Positions 12,680 through 23,457 are shown, counted from the stretch's first letter. The stretch: DNA of 64,000 bases from Portunus trituberculatus (GCF_017591435.1 NC_059285.1:27002850-27066849), one strand, 5' to 3'. Notes: generated from the letters alone by a model not told the origin. A program made the numbers and translations.

Positions 12680-13015
12680 TCAGGTCCTGCCGCAGCCTCT
12701 TGCTGTATTCCAAGGTGAACTGTCTTGCTTCCCGACTGCTGCTCGCATCTCCTCTCGCATCAAGTTCATTCGCCCCACCACTGCACTCATTTCCTGTGCC
12801 ATTTTGTCCATTCGCACAACCACTGCACTCGTTTCTTGTTTACTTTCACTTATTTCCTGTTTCATTTCACTTGCCATTTTGTCCATTCGTACCATCATCC
12901 CAGCGAACAGGTTTTTCAGCCTTTTCCAACCTGGCTTACTGTCTTCCAGCCTTTCACTGCCTCTCATGTCTGAATCTACCATAGTGCATTCGTACCTGGC
13001 AACCTCCCTAGCCAA
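12680..13015 (-). pseudogene. gypsy gag-like N-terminal ORF, coiled coil
   Basis: An open frame of about 110 residues starts 11 bases past the primer-binding site. Its middle is a repeated heptad-like segment (MVRMDKMASEMKQEISESK, VVVRMDKMAQEM) that should form a coiled coil. Position directly after the PBS argues for a gag start. No capsid or zinc knuckle is seen because the sequence diverges after 12680. Similarity to a named gag family was not recognised. Confidence 0.5.
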
Positions 13016-13021
13016 ACTTTA

Positions 13022-13043
13022 TCCCACAGCTCCTGACACCAAC
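13022..13043 (-). promoter_or_regulatory. Primer-binding site of gypsy remnant
   Basis: Immediately downstream of the LTR end (...CATAACA, minus strand) lies GTTGGTGTCAGGAGCTGTGG. The TGG start one base after the LTR is the normal PBS position. The matching tRNA was not determined. Confidence 0.65.
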
Positions 13044-13512
13044 TGTTATGCCGCCCCCCACGTCCTCACAGCTTCCACAACCATGACAGGAACACACTTA
13101 ACCACAACGGCAGCCCAGGAAAGCACAGGACAAGACGGCAACAGACTCAGGGATACTTCTAGGCGAAGATTCGTGGCTAGCAAGGGGAGAGAGTACAAGG
13201 CACTCGGGCAGACTTACTCAGAGAGGCAGGGTACATGAAACACTTGGCACAACCCCTTTAGTGTACTGGTGTGTAATACAGTACAGGGTGGCACACAGAG
13301 TACGAACTGGTAGAAGAGGGCAAGTCAAGAGAAGAAGCGCAAGAGAAGACTAAACTGGGTTGGGGGAAGAAGACCACTGACAGGGGCAAGCCAAGCTGTA
13401 GCCAGCTTTATATGCCTCCCCCCTTACTCTACTCCCATTGGCTAACCCATGAGCCAATCACAGTTGGCTTATCCACCTGCTTCCGGTCATGAACATCTGG
13501 TATCCCTCAACA
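13044..13512 (-). repeat. gypsy 5' LTR (469 bp)
   Basis: On the minus strand it begins TGTTGAGGGATACC and ends GGCGGCATAACA (TG...CA). A TATA-like CATATAAAGCTGG lies about 100 bases in, a sensible promoter position. The PBS directly abuts the 3' end. No second copy was found in the window. Confidence 0.7.
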
Positions 13513-14520
13513 CCACATCTGTAAGCCAAAGCAGTGATGCCAACCGGATAGCATTGCAAATGCTAACGCTATCTTCACTACTCACTTTGTGTCACAGCAA
13601 CAATATATTATCATGAACCATTGTCAGCACTGCTGGAAGCGTGACAGGTTACCAACAGCAACAGAGAATATGCAAAACTTGGAGAACAACGATCTACAGA
13701 AAACCGATAGAACAGAGAGAGAGAGGGATGTGCTATCAGTCACGGCCCCATAACTTCTGGAGATAGGGACGACCCAGAGCAGTATATGAGTAATCCTGCG
13801 TGGCAACAGCGTGCTACACCCCTTACAACTCTGCTACAGAATCGACAGAAGCTGTGTGGATCATCAGTTCAGGTCCTAAAACCATAGAATAAGGATCTCC
13901 AAAACCTGCTGCTCACCTAAGCCCTCTAGAAAGCCCTTCGTCAGCAGAATCCAGACACTTCTCCGTCTCCACGGTCCCAAAGCATAAAGGAGTTAAGAAG
14001 AAAGAAGAAAAGAAAACAAAGAAGAAAGAAGAATGAAGAAAATAGAATAAAAAAGAGAGAAGAAAGAAGGAAAGGCAAGCATGGCTATAGCAAGAGAAGA
14101 ATCAAAAGAGGAAGATGATGTCCAACACTCTGTTGGTTGTGAGTAAAGCTTAGAGCAAGGCAAGGGAGTTGGTTTATTTTAGTAACTCATATTATTAATT
14201 TCTGTGCGTACTTTTAGTGTTTAGATATTATTTATATTAGGATTGGTTAGGAATTAATTAGGAAACAATCAGTACCAGTACTTTATTATAGAAAAGTAAA
14301 ATCTCGTCATAAGACAGGGTAAGGTTGGTTAACCATGTGATACGAATTTGCCGTTAAACATCAGTGACAAAGAAATACTAAAAAAGTATACATATTAATA
14401 AATCTAAGAAAGTTATATTGGTTTTATCAACCATATGCATATACCCACCTAGAACCTCTCCATGAGAAGAGACTAAGTAACTAAATCATAAGGTAAAAGG
14501 GATAATAAAAGCGCCCCAAG
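13513..14520. other. Unannotated interval with ~100-base purine tract
   Basis: No coding sequence, tRNA or TE terminus recognised. A nearly pure A/G stretch (AAGAAAGAAGAAAAG-type) occupies about 13988-14090. The rest is AT-rich with no supported ORF. Confidence 0.5.
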
Positions 14521-14526
14521 AACAGA

Positions 14527-15100
14527 TCACAACAGCACTCCTCCCCTTTTACCCTTCCTGTCTCTTTTCCAGCTATTATATCTCTCCTCTATAAAGTTAA
14601 CATGGATCTCCGCTTTTAGTTTTGTTTCAGCGATGCACATTACATCTGGCTTTTTCTCTTTCAAATAATCCCTAACTTCCAATATGTTGGAGAACAACTC
14701 ATTTATATTAGTATCAGTCACTTCTTTAGTCTCATATCTGGAACTCGCCAGTAGAAATCCTTTTTCTCGATCTCCATCCTTTTCTCGCTTTTTTTCCTTA
14801 GCTTCATTTCTTAGCACTTTCTCTTTTTACCTCTCCTCCAAGTTCATATCTCTTTTTATCCACATATCTTTCTGTTCAGTATCATCGGCCAGCTTCCCTT
14901 TCCTTGTCGTAATTTCCTCTACTGCCACCTGCGATCTCATTCTCACTTTTATTGGTCTCCTACCCCCTTCACTATATCTTCCCAACCTAATCACTTCCTC
15001 CACTGCCTGGTCCAACTCCTGTGTGCTGTCCTGGACCTGTTTGATAATAGTTTTGGCCAATTCTCTCTCATCACGCTCTCTCATGAACTTGTTTGGATTT
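14527..15100 (-). mobile_element. 5' piece of a jockey-like decapod LINE (ORF1 end and endonuclease start)
   Basis: The frame 15084-14827 reads a charged protein with RELAKTIIKQVQDSTQELD and RRPIKVRMRSQVAVEEI, ORF1-like. After an in-frame stop near 14827 the same region continues KVLRNEAKEKKREK. From about 14720 comes the start of an apurinic-type endonuclease: NINELFSNILEVRDYLKEKK, PDVMCIAETKLKAEI and YNSWKRDRKGKRGGVLL. The piece ends abruptly at 14527, so it is 3'-truncated. That is odd for a LINE and implies a later deletion. Confidence 0.78.
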
Positions 15101-15435
15101 TTTTTTTTTCCCCCTTCAACCTAAAAATTATGAGATCATCGTAATTTACCTTGGTAAGTGTGCGATGATCGGGGTTCCTCTTAGGCTGTGTTGTCCAACT
15201 ATGCATGGTCATGCCTGACTTACGGTGCACTTTTACCAAGGAATATACAAGGAGGAAGTTGTGGTGTAGGTCAAAGTTTGGAGGACAGCGGCACTGCTGC
15301 CATCTGTTGGTAGCAAGCAGTATCATAGAAAACGTTTTCAGGAGTAACTTATAAAGATTTCTCCAATGCTTCCCCCACCCCTATTTTTCCCTACATTCTC
15401 TTGTGGTTATGAACTTATTAAGCATATAAAACATG

Positions 15436-15740
<305 letters not shown>

Positions 15741-15774
15741 CACCCATGAAAAGCTGCTAAAATTTCATTATTGC

Positions 15775-15930
15775 GACCAGGGGTGTGGAGTCGGATTTTC
15801 AAAAGTCCGACTCTGACTCCAACTCCAACTCCAGTAAATTTAAATGTTGCGACTCCGACTCCGACTCCGACTCCAAGAAAATTTGAAGGTTGCGACTCCG
15901 ACTCTGACTCCGACTCAGACTCCGCTTTTT
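15775..15930. repeat. GACTCC hexamer array (possible hAT terminus)
   Basis: It starts CAGGGGTGTGGAGTCGG and continues with three runs of GACTCC/GACTCT hexamers separated by AATTT-containing spacers, each spacer ending GTTGCGACTCC. CAGGGGTG-type starts with hexamer arrays resemble the ends of some non-autonomous hATs. A second terminus and target duplication were not found. Confidence 0.6.
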
Positions 15931-16117
15931 TTTTTCTCTCGCCGATGAGGCCTTCTTGGCATCTGCTGAAGAACGTTGTCAGCCTAGCTCAGCAAGGGGG
16001 AGAATGGAGACATGTACGCGATGCGTATAATACAGGATCACACGATGTACTACATATACTCGTTTATCAGTAAGACGACAGAACTCCCCAAGATAAGCAC
16101 ACACTACACACAGCGTA

Positions 16118-16400
16118 GTGTAGTGGTTAGCACGCTTGACTCACAATCGAGAGGGCCGGGTTCGAGTCCTGGAAAGCGGCGAGGCAAATAGGCAAGCCTC
16201 TTAATGTGTAGCCCCTGTTCACCTAACAGTAAATAGGTACGGAATGTAACTCGAGGGATTGTGGCCTCTCTTTCCCGGTGTGTAGAGTGTGTTATGTAGT
16301 CTCAGTCCTACCCAAAGATCAGTCTATGAGCTCTGAGCTCGCTCTGTAATTGGGAAAGACTGGCTGGGTGACCAGCAGACGACCAAGGTGAATTACAAAC
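16118..16400 (+). mobile_element. tRNA-Val-like SINE
   Basis: The head at about 16122-16190 carries TAGTGTAGTGGTTAGCACG, anticodon loop CTCACAA (CAC) and B-box GGGTTCGAGTCC. The body has GTAGCCCCTGTTCACCTAA, CTCAGTCCTACCCAAAGAT and GGCTGGGTGACCAGCAGACG, ending at an (AC)-rich tail. The body matches the SINE at 10800-10993 where that copy is preserved. Confidence 0.85.
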
Positions 16401-16469
16401 ACACACATATGCTGCTTGTGGCACATCATGTTATACAATATAATGTATGAAACGTAACGACGGTGAATG

Positions 16470-17455
16470 TGTGTGTGTGTGTGTGTATTTACCTAGTTGT
16501 AGTTTTACAGGGCCTGGGCTTTATGCTCGTGTGGTCCCATCTCCATATCTACACTTATACAATCTTACTTTAAAAGTATGCACACTCATTGCAGACACTA
16601 CTTCTTCATTTAAACTGTTCCACGTCGCAATACATCTTTGCGGGAAACTATATTTTTTAACATCTCTCAGACATCTTCCTTTTCTCAGCTTTTTACTATG
16701 CGATCTTGTGCTTCGGATGTCATATTCTTCTTTCAGGATCAGTTTCTCATTATCCACTTGGTCCATTCCGTTGATCAATTTATAAACTTGTATCAGGTCT
16801 CCTCTTTCCCTTCTTTGTTCCAGGGTTGGTAGATTCATAGCCTTTAGTTTCTCCTCATATGTCATCCCTTCAAATTCTGGAATCATTCTTGTAGCCATTT
16901 TTTGTAGTCTCTCCAATTTCCTTATGTGTATCTTTTTATGAGGGGTCCACACTACTCCTGCATATTCCAATCTGGGTCTTATTATAGTACTTATCAATTT
17001 CTTCATCATTTCTTTGTCCATGTAGTGAAATGCTATTCCAATATTCCTTAGCAAATTATATGTTTCTCTAAAAGTTCTATCAATATGGCTTACTGGTTGA
17101 TTGTTTTCTTCCATCGTCACTCCTAAGTCCTTTTCCTTTTTAACTTTCTCCAGTTCTACTCCATCTCCCATCTTATAGATTCCCACAGGTCGTCTTTCAC
17201 TCTTTCCCATTTCCATGACATGGCTTTTGTTCACATTGAATTCCATTTCCCACTTTTTACTCCATTCCCAGATCTTATTTAGGTCTTCTTGCAGTATTTC
17301 ACAATCCTCTTTTTGCTCTATAACTCTGCACAGTTTCGTATCATCTGCAAACAGATTTATGTAGCTGTTCACTCCTTCTGGCATGTCGTTAATATAAATG
17401 AGGAAAAGTATTGGTGCCAATACTGACCCCTGTGGCACTCCGCTTTCTACTGCGT
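16470..17455 (-). mobile_element. jockey-like decapod LINE, 3' part with RT
   Basis: A 5'-truncated minus-strand element. A continuous ORF covers the RT from the VPQGSVLAP block to the C-terminus, followed by a short 3' UTR ending CAACTAGGTAAATA. Both borders are (GT)n/(AC)n tracts (about 16470-16489 and 17452-17475). It probably belongs to the same family as the 5' piece at 14527-15100, but the two are not colinear and so are separate insertions or rearranged. Confidence 0.88.
16521..17438 (-). CDS. LINE reverse transcriptase, C-terminal half (uninterrupted)
   Basis: An open frame of 305 codons. Blocks in order: PQGSVLAPILFLIYINDMPE (residues 2-21), active site LFADDTKL (about 29-36), FNVNKSHVMEMGK (about 67-79), KEKDLGVTM (about 100-108), RPRLEYAGVVWTPHKK (about 153-168), LERLQKMATRMIPE and WNSLNEEVV. 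The thumb and C-terminal arrangement is that of CR1/jockey-type LINEs. The frame continues 5' to about 17452 before meeting (CA)n, so the start is not a real initiation codon. The fingers, first catalytic Asp and endonuclease are missing. Confidence 0.88.
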   Translation of the reverse strand: MPQGSVLAPILFLIYINDMPEGVNSYINLFADDTKLCRVIEQKEDCEILQEDLNKIWEWSKKWEMEFNVNKSHVMEMGKSERRPVGIYKMGDGVELEKVKKEKDLGVTMEENNQPVSHIDRTFRETYNLLRNIGIAFHYMDKEMMKKLISTIIRPRLEYAGVVWTPHKKIHIRKLERLQKMATRMIPEFEGMTYEEKLKAMNLPTLEQRRERGDLIQVYKLINGMDQVDNEKLILKEEYDIRSTRSHSKKLRKGRCLRDVKKYSFPQRCIATWNSLNEEVVSAMSVHTFKVRLYKCRYGDGTTRA

Positions 17456-17637
17456 GTGTGTGTGTGTGTGTGTCAGAGAGAAGAGGAGGAAGGGGTGAGA
17501 TTAGGCCTCATTTACTGACCTGCCAATCAGGAAAAGGTGTGGGAGGGGCTTATTTTGGGGGGGTTCTGTCGTTTTACTGAAAAACAAGTATAGTACCACA
17601 CTCATTTTACCATCGTTGGATATCACTTAGCAATTTC

Positions 17638-17705
17638 ACGTCAGCCGTCGTCTCCGTTGACATGGGGCGCTCACATGAGATATATGCGGGAGCCCAACCA
17701 AACAC
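17638..17705 (+). repeat. DIRS left inverted terminal repeat
   Basis: It begins ACGTCAGCCGTCGTCTCC and continues CGCTCACATGAGATATATGC then GGGAGCCCAACCAAAC. The inner ~50 bases are the reverse complement of 24128-24178. The outer part is the reverse complement of 23872-23912 in the internal complementary region. Confidence 0.9.
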
Positions 17706-17915
17706 AACAATTGCGCACGCTTGACCACACCGGACGGATGTGCTGTGGACCCGCTGGTCCATTTGGTGCTTTTTCTTTCAGCAGGCTACGTTACTTGTTA
17801 CGCAGGTATAGTGCCTATTATCCGTTACCTGTTTAAGGGTGGTTAGTGCCTTACAAGATGGTTTTTTGTTGGCGGGGGGCTATATACAAGCTTACGGCTT
17901 TGTTTTGATCTCCCT

Positions 17916-19184
17916 TTGACGACCAGGTTGTGTGATGAGTCTCCCGGTTCCAGTGATGATGGGGCTCGTGCCCCTGTTGGACCCTCTCTGGCCAATTGGG
18001 CGCCCAGTGCCCATGATTTGGACCACAGTGGCAGGGGCAGTGACTCTTCCAGGAGTCGTCATGCCGGGGATCGGGCGAGGAAGCGCCAGTCACGTTCGGT
18101 TCACGGTTCTCACGTGTTTGCCTCTGCCCCCTGCCCCCCACCCGCTTCAACTCTACCTTCGGCCCCCCCACCCGGGCAGTGGAATGCTGTTTTAGACGCC
18201 TTGGCTGAGATGATGTCTGAAATTGACCGTCTCAAGAGGGACCGTGGGAGCCTTCCCCCGGTTTCACCTAATCTTGTGAATGCGGGGGCCTCCTCCACTG
18301 CCAGCTCCACCAGGATTAATGAGGGTGCTGGGCCTTCTCATGGGCAGGCTTGCTCACCATCCCCTTTTTCCTTCTCGGGGTTCCCTGCAGACAGCAGTGA
18401 TGATGATTCCCTTGGTGAGCCCTCCACTACTGTGAGTCCCCTTCTTCAGGGCGTTCAAGTATTTGGGCCGACGGACGTGTTTTCGGCCGAAGTGGACGGT
18501 AAGGTGGCTGATATGATAAATTTTATGTTTGATAAGGGCATTCGAGAGGATGACTATAAAGCCTTATGTGAGGATGACTGTGTTTTGAGGCCTGCTAACT
18601 GCCCTGCCCTCTCTGCAGTGGACTGCAACCCTCAAGTGTTGGAGGCACTGAGGCCGGAGGCCAGGAGAGTGGATTTTCGGCTGAGGGAGGTAAACAAGGA
18701 CATTTTGAGGGCTGCTTCTATAATTACCAAATCTTTAGTAAAATTAGACAAAGTGGCCCGTGATGAGCAGCACCATGTGGTGGCGCAGGAAACAAACCTG
18801 TTAAATGGTGCACTGGCCTTGTTAGATCATGCCAATGTTAGAAATAACCTCAATAGGAGGTTTGTGATGAAGCGTGAATTGAATCACAAGTTTTCTCACC
18901 TCTGCACAGAAAAAGTTTCCATGTCCAGATTTTTGTTTGGTGATGATATCTCTAAAAGTGTAAAACAGATTGAAGAATCAGCAAATTTACGGTCTGCCAT
19001 CACAGCCAAGAGGCAGGTTTTCCCGTGGCGTCTTCCTGGCAGAACTAGAGGTTTCTCGTCTAGGTTCCAGCCCTACGGGTTTAAGAGGTCGGCCTTCAAG
19101 TCTGGTCAGAGATCGTCCCAGGCTCCACGCTACCCAGACCCAAAAAACGCCAGGGACCGGGGCTACTCCAAGCCCCGGCACTGA
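17916..19184 (+). CDS. DIRS gag-like protein
   Basis: An open frame of about 420 codons downstream of the left repeat. The N-terminal third is Ser/Pro/Arg-rich and disordered (HSGRGSDSSRSRHAGDRARK). A middle segment has GVQVFGPTDVFSAEVDGKV and helical capsid-like sequence (LDHANVRNNLNRRFVMKREL). The C-terminus is basic and Arg/Gly/Ser-rich (GRTRGFSSRFQPYGFKRSAF), likely for nucleic-acid binding. No CCHC zinc knuckle is present, normal for DIRS gag. The frame opens with a non-ATG codon and the first ATG is in-frame but internal, so the start is uncertain. It ends just before the RT frame. Confidence 0.75.
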   Translation: MTTRLCDESPGSSDDGARAPVGPSLANWAPSAHDLDHSGRGSDSSRSRHAGDRARKRQSRSVHGSHVFASAPCPPPASTLPSAPPPGQWNAVLDALAEMMSEIDRLKRDRGSLPPVSPNLVNAGASSTASSTRINEGAGPSHGQACSPSPFSFSGFPADSSDDDSLGEPSTTVSPLLQGVQVFGPTDVFSAEVDGKVADMINFMFDKGIREDDYKALCEDDCVLRPANCPALSAVDCNPQVLEALRPEARRVDFRLREVNKDILRAASIITKSLVKLDKVARDEQHHVVAQETNLLNGALALLDHANVRNNLNRRFVMKRELNHKFSHLCTEKVSMSRFLFGDDISKSVKQIEESANLRSAITAKRQVFPWRLPGRTRGFSSRFQPYGFKRSAFKSGQRSSQAPRYPDPKNARDRGYSKPRH

Positions 19185-19265
19185 ATCAGGCAAGTGACTG
19201 TTTTGTGGGTGGTAGACTTCACCACTTTGTCCATGAATGGAAGGAAATTACTTCGGATCCTTGTA

Positions 19266-20685
19266 CACCCAGCCGCCAATGAAAGTGGCGCGCATTATAA
19301 ACAAACCCGTATCTCATAGCGCGGGAAGAACTGTAGCTCATTTGAAAAGAATGTGGCTAATATCTAGAAGTGGCAACATAGGCCGGCTCTTTAAACATCT
19401 ATCAACCGTCACACTTCAAAAAATTATCACTCAGTTGTCACTTGCTCACGTAAGGAAGTACACTTGCTTACCCGCTCCCCGCACAGTGTGTCAGTTTTCT
19501 TCGTTCTCTTTCATATTGGTGTGGAAACTTAAGTGTCAATGGCACGTAAACATCAAATATCCCCAGTCAATATAGCCCTTATTGACTCACTCCGGAAGGG
19601 TGGTTTTGGCTCTAAGCATATTTCAAAGGAGACAGGACTCCCACTAAGAACAGTACAACGCTGGTTGAAGCGATGCAGAGACAATACCGGAAAATTAGCA
19701 CCAGTGAAGAAAACTGCCCCTGGACGCAGCCGTATTTTATCAAAGAGGACACTGACACTGATTAAGCGTCAGCTAAGTGTCTCGCCATTCCTCACAGGAA
19801 GAGAAATTAAACAAAATTACCCTGATCTGCTGACACATGTCTCCATAAGGACAATACAGCGGCGGACACTGGAGGACCTCGACATGAAAAGTTACCGTGC
19901 TGCAAAGAAACCACTGCTTACACCTGCCCACAAAGCTAAAAGAGTCAGATTTGCTCAGGACCATAAAGACTGGCCATTAGAGAAGTGGAGAAGAGTAGTG
20001 TGGTCAGATGAGAGCATGTTCTATGTGACAGGAACACCACACAAAAGAGTACGCCGACCAAGAAACTCGGACAGATATGACGAACGGTACACTGTAAACG
20101 CAGTTAAGCATCCCTCCTCTGTGATGGTGTGGGGGTGTTTCAGCTACTTTGGTGTTGGCAACTTAGTTATGCTTGACAAAGGAGTGTCAATGAACACAGA
20201 AACATATCTTGACCTGCTGCATGACAATCTTGAAGAGTGCTTCGACAAGTGTAACGGTGAAACCTTCATGCAGGACGGTGCGTCATGCCATACGGCCAAC
20301 ATTGTAAGGGAATGGTTTGGCATGTGTGAACTTAATTATTTTGAAAGTTGGCCAGCAAACAGTCCAGACCTAAACCCGATTGAAAATGTGTGAGTATGAT
20401 GAAAAGAAGCTCCAGGATTTGGACACGAGCAGTGTAGCGAAGCTCAAGCAGGCGGTCGTGCAAGTGTGGGAGAACTGTCACCTACATATCTGGAAAAACT
20501 AGCAGATTCTGTACCACGTCGGTTGGAATCTGTCATAAAGAGGAAGGGAAACAGCACAAAATATTAGGTAAGGTAAAGAAATTATATTTTTAATGATAGT
20601 AATAGATGATTAAGGCAAATTTAATGGTATGCATGGTACGAAAAAACACAAAAACAACACGCGCCACTTTCATTGGCGGCCAGTG
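19266..20685 (+). mobile_element. Tc1/mariner transposon nested in DIRS
   Basis: The ends are inverted repeats of ~26 bp: left CACCCAGCCGCCAATGAAAG at 19266, right complement CACTGGCCGCCAATGAAAG ending 20685, both running on to GTGGCGCG. It is flanked by TA dinucleotides (19264-19265 and 20686-20687), the expected target duplication. It is 1420 bp long with one transposase gene. The insertion splits the DIRS RT N-terminus. Confidence 0.94.
19539..20567 (+). pseudogene. Tc1/mariner transposase, DD35E spacing, C-terminal frameshifts
   Basis: ATG at 19539 opens MARKHQISPVNIALIDSLRK, with paired helix-turn-helix domains (ETGLPLRTVQRWLKRC; LLTHVSIRTIQRRTLEDLD). A GRPR-hook-like APGRSR lies between them. 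The catalytic triad is VWSDES, FMQDGASCH and SPDLNPIENV. I count 35 residues between the second Asp and the Glu, so DD35E rather than the common DD34E. Two bases are missing directly after IENV (about 20391), and another indel near 20478 precedes the tail YLEKLADSVPRRLESVIKRK. The catalytic core is intact but the C-terminus is broken. Confidence 0.9.
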
Positions 20686-22267
20686 TATATTAGATTTTGT
20701 TCAACACTGCCATTTGGATATTAATGTGGAGAATGTCAAACACTTATTTTTTCAGAAGGTTGAATACAGGTTTAATTCTTTAGAACAGGATGTTATCTCT
20801 ACTGAAATTAAAAAATTACTTCTTCTCAAGGTAATTTCTGTCACTGAGTGGCAATATGGACAAATTATTTCTCCTATTTTTCTAAGGAAAAAAAAATGGT
20901 GGATATAGGATAGTTTTGAATTTAGAGAAACTTAATTTACACATTCCATATATCCACTTTAAAATGGAGGATTTTGAACTTGCGATCAAGCTCATTCATG
21001 CAGGTGACTTCCTGGCGTCAGTGGATTTAAAACATGCCTATTACTCAGTCAAGATAGCGGAGGAACAGCAAAGGTTTTTTTGTTTAACATGGCAAGGGTT
21101 ATTTACCAATTCAATTGTTTGCCTAATGGAGTGTCACCAGGCCCTAGAATTTTCACAAAACTTATGAAGCCAGTTTTTTCACATTTGAGGAACAAAGGTT
21201 ATACTATCACCAGTTACATAGATGATTCACTTATCTGCAACAGCTCACAAGCAGGTTGCCTCGCTTGTGTGCAGGACACTGTTTCCCTTTTCAGGAGACT
21301 GGGTTTTTGTATCAATGAGGAAAAGTCCATTCTTACTCCTACTAAGTCTATTGAATACTTAGGCAACATTATCAACACTGACACTATGAAAATTTCTTTG
21401 CCGGAAAGAAGAGTTTCTAAAATTCGTCTTGCTTGTGAGGATCTTATGCACAAGTCGGTTGCCCAGATTAGACAGGTTGCACGGGTGATAGGTATTTTGG
21501 TCGCTGCCACCTCTGCGGTCGTTCTGGGAAAACTGCATTATAGAGTTCTTGAAAGGGCCAAGATTCATGCTTTACATCACTCTCATGAGAATTTTGATGC
21601 TATGATGCCTATTTCTGAGGAGATGAAACAAGAATTACTCTGGTGGTGCAAAAATGCAGCAGTACAGGATAGGGTTATTTTCAGGCCGGCTGCAGAACTT
21701 GAATTGTTCACAGATGCTTCCAATATTGGTTGGGGTGGCAGCCTTAACCAGGTTTCTACAGGTGGTAGTTGGTCTTTGGAGGAAACTTCATTACACATCA
21801 ATGCTCTTGAACTTAAAGCAATTTTATTTACTCTGCAGGCATTTCGGCAGGAAGTTAAGGGAAAACATATTAAAATTTTTTGTGACAATTCTACAGCTGT
21901 TACTTATGTGAATGAAATGGGAGGTACCAAATCTCTGCCCTGCAATGATCTTTCTATACTCATTTGGGACTGGTGTGTTGATAATGAAGTATGGATCACA
22001 TGTTCACACATCCCGGGGAAAGCTAACTATGAGGCAGATGAGGCTTCTCGCACTTTCAATTCTTGGCACGAGTGGAAATTGGATGTCAATGTTTTTAGTT
22101 CTCTCTGTTCCACTTTTGGTACCCCCTCTATTGACCTGTTTGCATCTAGGCTTAACAAACAGATACCTATTTTTTGCTCATGGAAACCTGACCCTGAGGC
22201 AACTTATTTTGATGCTTTCTCTTAACTGGACAAATTTTACTCTTCCTTATCTTTTTCCTCCTTTTCC

Positions 22268-23457
22268 TTGATCTCTAGGTGTTTGCAGAAGATGGGGCAG
22301 AGCAGGTCAAGGGTGGATAGTGGTCCCACTCTGGAGATCACAGCCTTGGATGGGCAGGCTGCTCCATATGCTGATAGATCACCCCAGACTGCTCAGGAAA
22401 TCAAAGAACATTTTGATGCATCCCTGCTCAGCAGAAACACACCCTATCTTGACACACACTCGGTTGATGGCGTGCCTTCTTTCCGGGACTCCCTCAGAGT
22501 GCGAGGCATACAGAAGGAAGGTGCGGACATCATCATGGCGTCTTGGAAGCCAGGTACAGGAAAACAGTACCAGTCACATCTCAAGCGATGGGCAAGCTTT
22601 TGTGGTAGAGGGGACATCAATCCCTTTAATCCAAATGTGAATGACATCATAAACTTTTTAACGGTGTCTTTCAACAGGGGTGTAGGTTATAGCTCCATTA
22701 ACACCTCGAGGGGTGCCCTTTCCGCCTTGGGTATTATGGTAGATGGTGTATCTGCGGGCAGCCATCCCCTCGTCATCAGATTTCTGAAAGGTGTTTTTAA
22801 CCTGCGACCCCCTAAACCACGGTACACAAAGACGTGGGATGTCCAGCCTGTTGTAAATTTTTTGAGATCCTTATACCCATTGAACACACTTAGTTTAAAA
22901 GAAATTACGCTTAAACTGGTTATGCTGATGGCACTCACGCAGGCTGCACGCATCCAAACGTTGCACTTACTCATGCTTCCAGGCATCAACATTGAAGACT
23001 GTTCCATTACAATTCCGTTAGGGGACAACATTAAACAATGTAGGCCAAATTTTAACACTCAGTTTGTCACCTTTGTTGCTTTTGACAAGGATGCAAGACT
23101 TTGTGTTTGTAAGACTCTGAGAGAGTACATTACCAGGACTAATAATCTTAGATGTTTTCCAAATGCAGAAAATAGACTTCTCATTAGTTTTGTCAAACCT
23201 TATAAACTTGTGTCTAAAGAAACCATTTCCAGATGGGTTAAGACTGTTCTTCATTTGGCTGGGATTGATACTAATGTGTTTACTGCAGGAAGTGTCAGAT
23301 CGGCAGCGGCTTCAAAGGCCAAGGCTCTAGCTGTCCCCATCGGTACTATCATGGCGAAAGCGGATGGTCTCAGGAATCAACCTTTGCTAGATTTTATGAC
23401 AAGGGTATTGTAGGCATTTCCGATCCTTTACAGGATGCAGTTTTGCACGTAGATTAA
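22268..23457 (+). pseudogene. DIRS tyrosine recombinase, frameshifted before the catalytic Tyr
   Basis: An N-terminal core-binding region has GTGKQYQSHLKRWASFCGRG and INTSRGALSALGIMVDGV. The catalytic domain has the first Arg in LTQAARIQTLHLL (about residue 220) and KETISRWVKTVLHLAGI. The usual H-x-x-R box reads AGSVRSAAASKAKA, with Gly in place of His. A frameshift near 23365 follows MAKA. The other frame then gives GWSQESTFARFYDKGIV with the Tyr nucleophile and ends near 23457. It would integrate circular DIRS DNA. Here both the missing His and the frameshift argue against activity. Confidence 0.9.

Larger units (their letters stand above)
11242..13512 (-). mobile_element. Ty3/gypsy LTR retrotransposon remnant (minus strand)
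   Basis: In minus-strand order: LTR (13512-13044), primer-binding site, gag-like ORF start (13015-12680), foreign or rearranged DNA (12640-12284), then an RT-RNase H fragment (12281-11242). Integrase and the 3' LTR are not seen. It is unproven that the gag and pol pieces come from one insertion, but orientation and order agree. The right flank beyond 13512 shows no TE similarity that I recognise. Confidence 0.75.
19186..22270 (+). pseudogene. DIRS RT-RNase H, interrupted by Tc1 and frameshifts
   Basis: Before the Tc1 insertion one frame reads GGRLHHFVHEWKEITSDP. After it comes LDFVQHCHLDINVENVKHLF, continuing the DIRS RT N-terminus. 20916-21080 gives GDFLASVDLKHAYYSVKI with the first catalytic Asp. 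From about 21080 come YQFNCLPNGVSPGPRIFTKL, active site YIDDSLICNS, EYLGNII, and RNase H starting LELFTDASNIGWGG, with CDNSTAVTYVNEMGG and HIPGKANYEADEASR. The C-terminal DLFASRLNKQIPIFCSWKPD block is characteristic of DIRS. Frameshifts lie near 20900, 21080 and 22222. The RT and RH catalytic motifs themselves are intact. Confidence 0.9.
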
